Below are positions 10,191 to 13,178 of a DNA stretch of 13,178 nt, in pieces; the stretch's first letter is position 1; each line of letters opens with the position of its first letter. The stretch spans positions 714,642 to 727,819 of the forward strand of contig KQ482042.1 in assembly GCA_001430745.1 (NCBI GenBank). Reading direction: 5' to 3'. The position numbers were made by a program, and so were the translations under genes. The stretch is from Auxenochlorella pyrenoidosa (taxonomy: Eukaryota; Chlorophyta; Trebouxiophyceae; Chlorellales; Chlorellaceae). Under the pieces are notes generated by a model. The model did no database searches. It was given only the letters and a program-made list of their open reading frames with translations, and was not told the DNA's origin.

Positions 10191-12806
10191 ATGTCGGCGA
10201 TGCCATTTGGCATGGTGAGTGCGCCCACAATTGGGCCGCCGCTGCTCCAGCCCACCTGCCGCCGCATGTGCTGCCGCCGCTGCCGCCCACCTGCTGCTCC
10301 GCCTCCCGGGCTGCCCACCGCGCCTCTGCCCTCTGCCCGCGCGCCCCCGCCCCCGCAGCAACCACAAATCATCCTGCTCAAGGAGGGCACGGACACGAGC
10401 CAGGGCAAGCCGCAGCTGATCAGCAACATCAACGCGTGCTATGCCGTGGCCGATGTGGTGCGCACCACCCTGGGGCCCCGCGGCATGGACAAGCTGATGC
10501 ACACCGAGCGGGCGGTGACCGTGTCCAACGACGGCGCGACCATCATGAAGACCCTGGACATCGTGCACCCCGCGGCCAAGGCGCTGGTCGACATCTCGCT
10601 GGCCCAGGATGCCGAGGTGGGTGCTGGCGCTGGGTGCCGGCCACGGCCGGGGGCAGGCCGTGGGTCGAGGCTGCTGGGCGCATGCTGCGGGCTGGGGCAG
10701 ACGGAAGGCATGCCAGTGGTGGCCGCAGCAGTGGGCGCGCGGACGGGCCGTCAGGCGGTCCTGCGCCGGTCACGGGCAGGCAACAGTGCAGCATGGCCCC
10801 GCCATGCGGAACGGAACGCCCACGCTCTTCAAGCGCTGTGCCGCCGGGCGCCCCGCCGTGCTTTGCAGGTGGGCGACGGCACCACCACCGTGGTGCTGCT
10901 GGCGGCGGAGTTCCTGAAGGAGTGCAAGGCCTTTGTGGAGGAGGGGGTGCACCCGCAGGCAAGCAGGGGTGGGGTGGGGGCACCGCGGCTGCGCACGTCA
11001 GGGTTGCAGAGGCTGCCGGCGCCCGGCTCACCTGCCTAAACACCGCAGCGGGGCTGCCTTTGGAGACGGATGTCAGGCGTGCGTGCTGCAGGTCCCGACA
11101 GGTCTTCCACTGCAGACGTGGCTCACTGTGCCTGCAGCACATGCCGGCATGCGGCCGGCCATGCCAGCGCAACTCAAGGTCTGCCCACCTGCTGCCTGCC
11201 CCGGTGACCTGCCCCTCCCTGCAGGGCATCATCCGCAGCTTCCGGCAGGCGGCGCAGCTGGCGGTGGCGCGGGTGAAAGAGCTGGCGGTGGACATTGGCG
11301 GCAAGGATGTGGAGGAGCGGAAGCAGCTGCTGGAGAAGTGCGCGCAGACGAGCCTGAACAGCAAGCTGGTGAGCGGGACGGGGCGCAGGGCTGCCCCTTG
11401 AAGACGAATACAGCATGCGATGATGCCTCTGGCGTGGCAGCATGGGAATCCAGTGTGCCGCTGGGCAGTCTACGGTCCTGACGCTTGCTGCAGCAAGGTC
11501 GCTAGCTGCAGCGAGCCCTTTTACCACCTGGCCAGAACCTAGGCAGCACAGTGTCCTGCCGAGGCGACGGCAGTCACCCGCCATGCCCTTCCAGCCCTTC
11601 CACTGGCACCCCCCAACCCACCCACCCACCAACCCACCACCGCCGCCCACTGCCCTCAGGTGTCTGGCGAGCGCGACTTCTTTGCCAAGATGGTGGTGGA
11701 TGCGGTGACCAAGCTGGACCCGGAGAGCCTGGACCTGCGCATGCTGGGCATCAAGAAGGTGCAGGTGAGGAGGCAGGGGGGGAGCACAGGGGGGGCCAGG
11801 GGCAGAGCGGCGCGGGCCGACAGCGAGTGGCTGCTGCCAGGGGGGGTCCCCAGCAGCAGGGAGCAGGGAGACACATGCCGGAGGATAGAGAGGAGATGTG
11901 CAAGGCTGCTGGCGTGGCCCAGGACGTGTGATCGAACATTGAGTCCCGTGTTCATCCCTCGACACCCCACCCCACCCACCCCCAGGGCGGCGGCCTGCGC
12001 GACTCCTTCCTTGTGGACGGTGTGGCCTTCAAGAAGACCTTCTCATACGCCGGCTTCGAGATGCAGCCCAAGTCGTACGATGTGAGGTCGGGCAGTGGGG
12101 CTGCAAGTCAGGCGGATGCAGGGCAACCAACCCTGCTGCCAGCGCAGCATGTTCCGCCCTGTCGGGGTGCTGAGCCCACCGCGCGTGCCCGGGAGCCTGC
12201 TTGCGGCGCGCCTGACCCCGGCCCTGGTGGTCACGCTCCCCCCCTTCCCGAGCAGAACCCCAAGATTTTGCTGCTGAACATTGAGCTGGAGCTGAAGAGC
12301 GAGAAGGAGAATGCAGAGGTGCGGCTGGACGACCCCGCCAAGTACCAGTCCATCGTGGATGCAGGTGAGGAGGGGGGGGGAGGGGCGCTGCCTCGCGTGG
12401 TGGGCGTGTGCGGGTCTGCCCGGCGGGGCGGGCGTTTACGGCGGGCGTGGTGCTGCCTGGTGGGCTGGGTTTGCGCGTGAAACGCGGCAGGTTCTTTGTT
12501 GTTGCCATGATCCTAGGGGGGAGGAGTCGGCCTGCGGTGGATTCCTGGCTGCCCTGGTCGACCGCTCGCATCTGCATCCGTTTCATCCCTCCGCCCCCCC
12601 CACCCCCACCCCCCACCCCATCCCCCAACCCACACCCTCACCCCACCCCCAACCCCCCCACACACACGACCGCAGAGTGGAACATCATCTACGACAAGCT
12701 GGCCAAGTGCGCCGACAGCGGCGCCAAGATTGTGCTGTCGCGCTACGCCATCGGCGACCTGGCCACCCAGTACTTTGCCGACCGAGACATCTTCTGCGCG
12801 GGGCGG
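10191..12806 (+). CDS. CCT7: T-complex protein 1 subunit eta (CCT7), 8 exons, 3' end outside window
   Basis: This is a subunit of the cytosolic TRiC/CCT chaperonin, which folds actin, tubulin and other proteins using ATP. Exons are 10191-10214, 10359-10616, 10869-10958, 11225-11368, 11660-11764, 11986-12081, 12256-12364 and 12676-12806, joining to 319 codons in frame. The eta subunit is identified by [16 protein letters not shown] near the N-terminus and [20 protein letters not shown]-1 signatures are present: [13 protein letters not shown] (42-54), [17 protein letters not shown] (63-79) and QDAEVGDGTTT (91-101, nucleotide site). The sequence also has [15 protein letters not shown], typical of CCT subunits, and ends at DRDIFCAGR. 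The family has about 550 residues, so the last ~40% lies beyond the right edge. The start (GGCACCATGTCG) gives an 8-residue first exon, MSAMPFGM. Intron 3 is GC-AG; the other complete introns are GT-AG. Confidence 0.96.
10959..11224 (+). other. CCT7: GC-AG intron 3 of CCT7
   Basis: The donor reads CCGCAG|GCAAGC, a close match to the known GC-donor consensus AG|GCAAGT. The acceptor is CCTCCCTGCAG|GGC. Using GC gives [14 protein letters not shown], continuous with CCT eta. The nearest downstream GT would put the following exon out of frame. Confidence 0.88.
12365..12675 (+). other. CCT7: Intron 7 of CCT7 (311 nt)
   Basis: The donor is GATGCAG|GTGAGG and the acceptor CGACCGCAG|AGTGG. It splits the Glu codon of [11 protein letters not shown]. 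Its 3' third is the C-rich repeat listed separately; the rest shows nothing recognisable. Confidence 0.9.
12589..12668 (+). repeat. CCCCA-type C-rich repeat before a CCT7 acceptor
   Basis: Eighty bases are almost entirely CCCCA/CCCCCA/CCCAT variants and end in CACACA, just before the acceptor at 12674-12675. It is an exaggerated polypyrimidine tract. The complementary strand has many G4-G6 runs. Confidence 0.85.
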
Positions 12807-13178
12807 GTGAGGCGCGCCGCCCTGCCAGCCAGCCAGCCCGCCAACAGGCGTCCCGCCAGCTGCGGCGCCCCTGGCTGCCCCTGCTCTGCTGCTCTTCCAG
12901 CAGTGTCCGGGTGTCGCGCTGTGCCGGCGGCTCAGAGCGGGCCGTCATGCCGTGCATGCTTCCCATGCCCTTCCCTGCTGGTCCAGCCACACCCCGCGTC
13001 AGGCAGCCGGGGCCGCACCAGGCTCCAGCCAGCGCTCTCAGCATGCTCCGCCACCCCCGATGGCCCTGGGCGCCAATGTGCCCGCCTGCCCGCCTGGACC
13101 CCCAACTAAACAAAAACAAGAAGCAACCACCACCACCCACCCACCCCCCTTAGAAAATGTACGCAAACACCCGCCCCT
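12807..13178 (+). other. CCT7: Start of CCT7 intron 8, running off the window
   Basis: It begins GTGAGG after the CAGR codons. The 372 nt seen do not contain the next exon: the only late acceptor-like AG, in CCCCCTTAG at 13151-13153, would be followed by K-M-Y-A, not the expected CCT eta sequence. No other gene is visible. Confidence 0.7.

Noticed and set aside
10968..10970. A GT donor just downstream of CCT7 exon 3 as an alternative to the GC donor
   Set aside because: It would add four non-conserved codons and put the next exon out of frame.
9887..11401. A 504-codon plus-strand open frame over the first CCT7 exons
   Set aside because: It is in the wrong frame for most CCT7 exons and includes the upstream region and introns. 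Only the exon at 11225-11368 is in frame with it.
13151..13178. A possible ninth CCT7 exon after CCCCCTTAG at the right edge
   Set aside because: The following codons (K-M-Y-A-N-T) do not match CCT eta, which should continue with Val and an acidic stretch after CAGR.

Overview
The window looks like nuclear DNA of a GC-rich unicellular green alga, most likely a Chlorella-type trebouxiophyte. By eye it is very GC-rich. Genes are cut into many short exons by introns of about 80-450 nt. The introns follow GT-AG rules with C-rich tracts before the acceptors, and one likely 3' end carries the chlorophyte poly(A) motif TGTAA. The lineage is inferred from gene structure and protein similarity remembered from plant and algal families; no database search was possible.

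Layout. (1) 24-4540, minus: acetyl-CoA synthetase, 15 coding exons (600 codons, all splice phases consistent); its C-terminal part lies off the left edge. (2) About 4541-5699: intergenic, holding the ACS upstream region and the 3' flank of the next gene. (3) 5700-7586, minus: a complete 4-exon gene for a 377-residue NKAP/SynMuv-family nuclear RNA-processing protein with an N-terminal RS domain. (4) 8288-9869, minus: an EF-hand protein. Its last three exons (8288-9427) are firm and its two 5' exons are a tentative model. Its putative poly(A) signal is only about 190 bp from the NKAP start codon. (5) 10191-12806, plus: CCT7 (TCP-1 eta), 8 exons covering the first 319 residues; the rest lies off the right edge.

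The genes do not form a pathway. They are housekeeping functions: acetate activation, RNA processing, calcium sensing and cytosolic protein folding. Three minus-strand genes stand in tandem, and the EF-hand gene and CCT7 diverge from a short shared upstream region. I found no mobile element, RNA gene, CRISPR or defence system, and no evidence of an undescribed system. The points worth a second look concern gene structure: a 19-nt microexon inside the ACS adenylation motif, a GC-AG intron in CCT7, splice signals built from simple repeats, and an EF-hand protein with an unrecognised conserved-looking tail.
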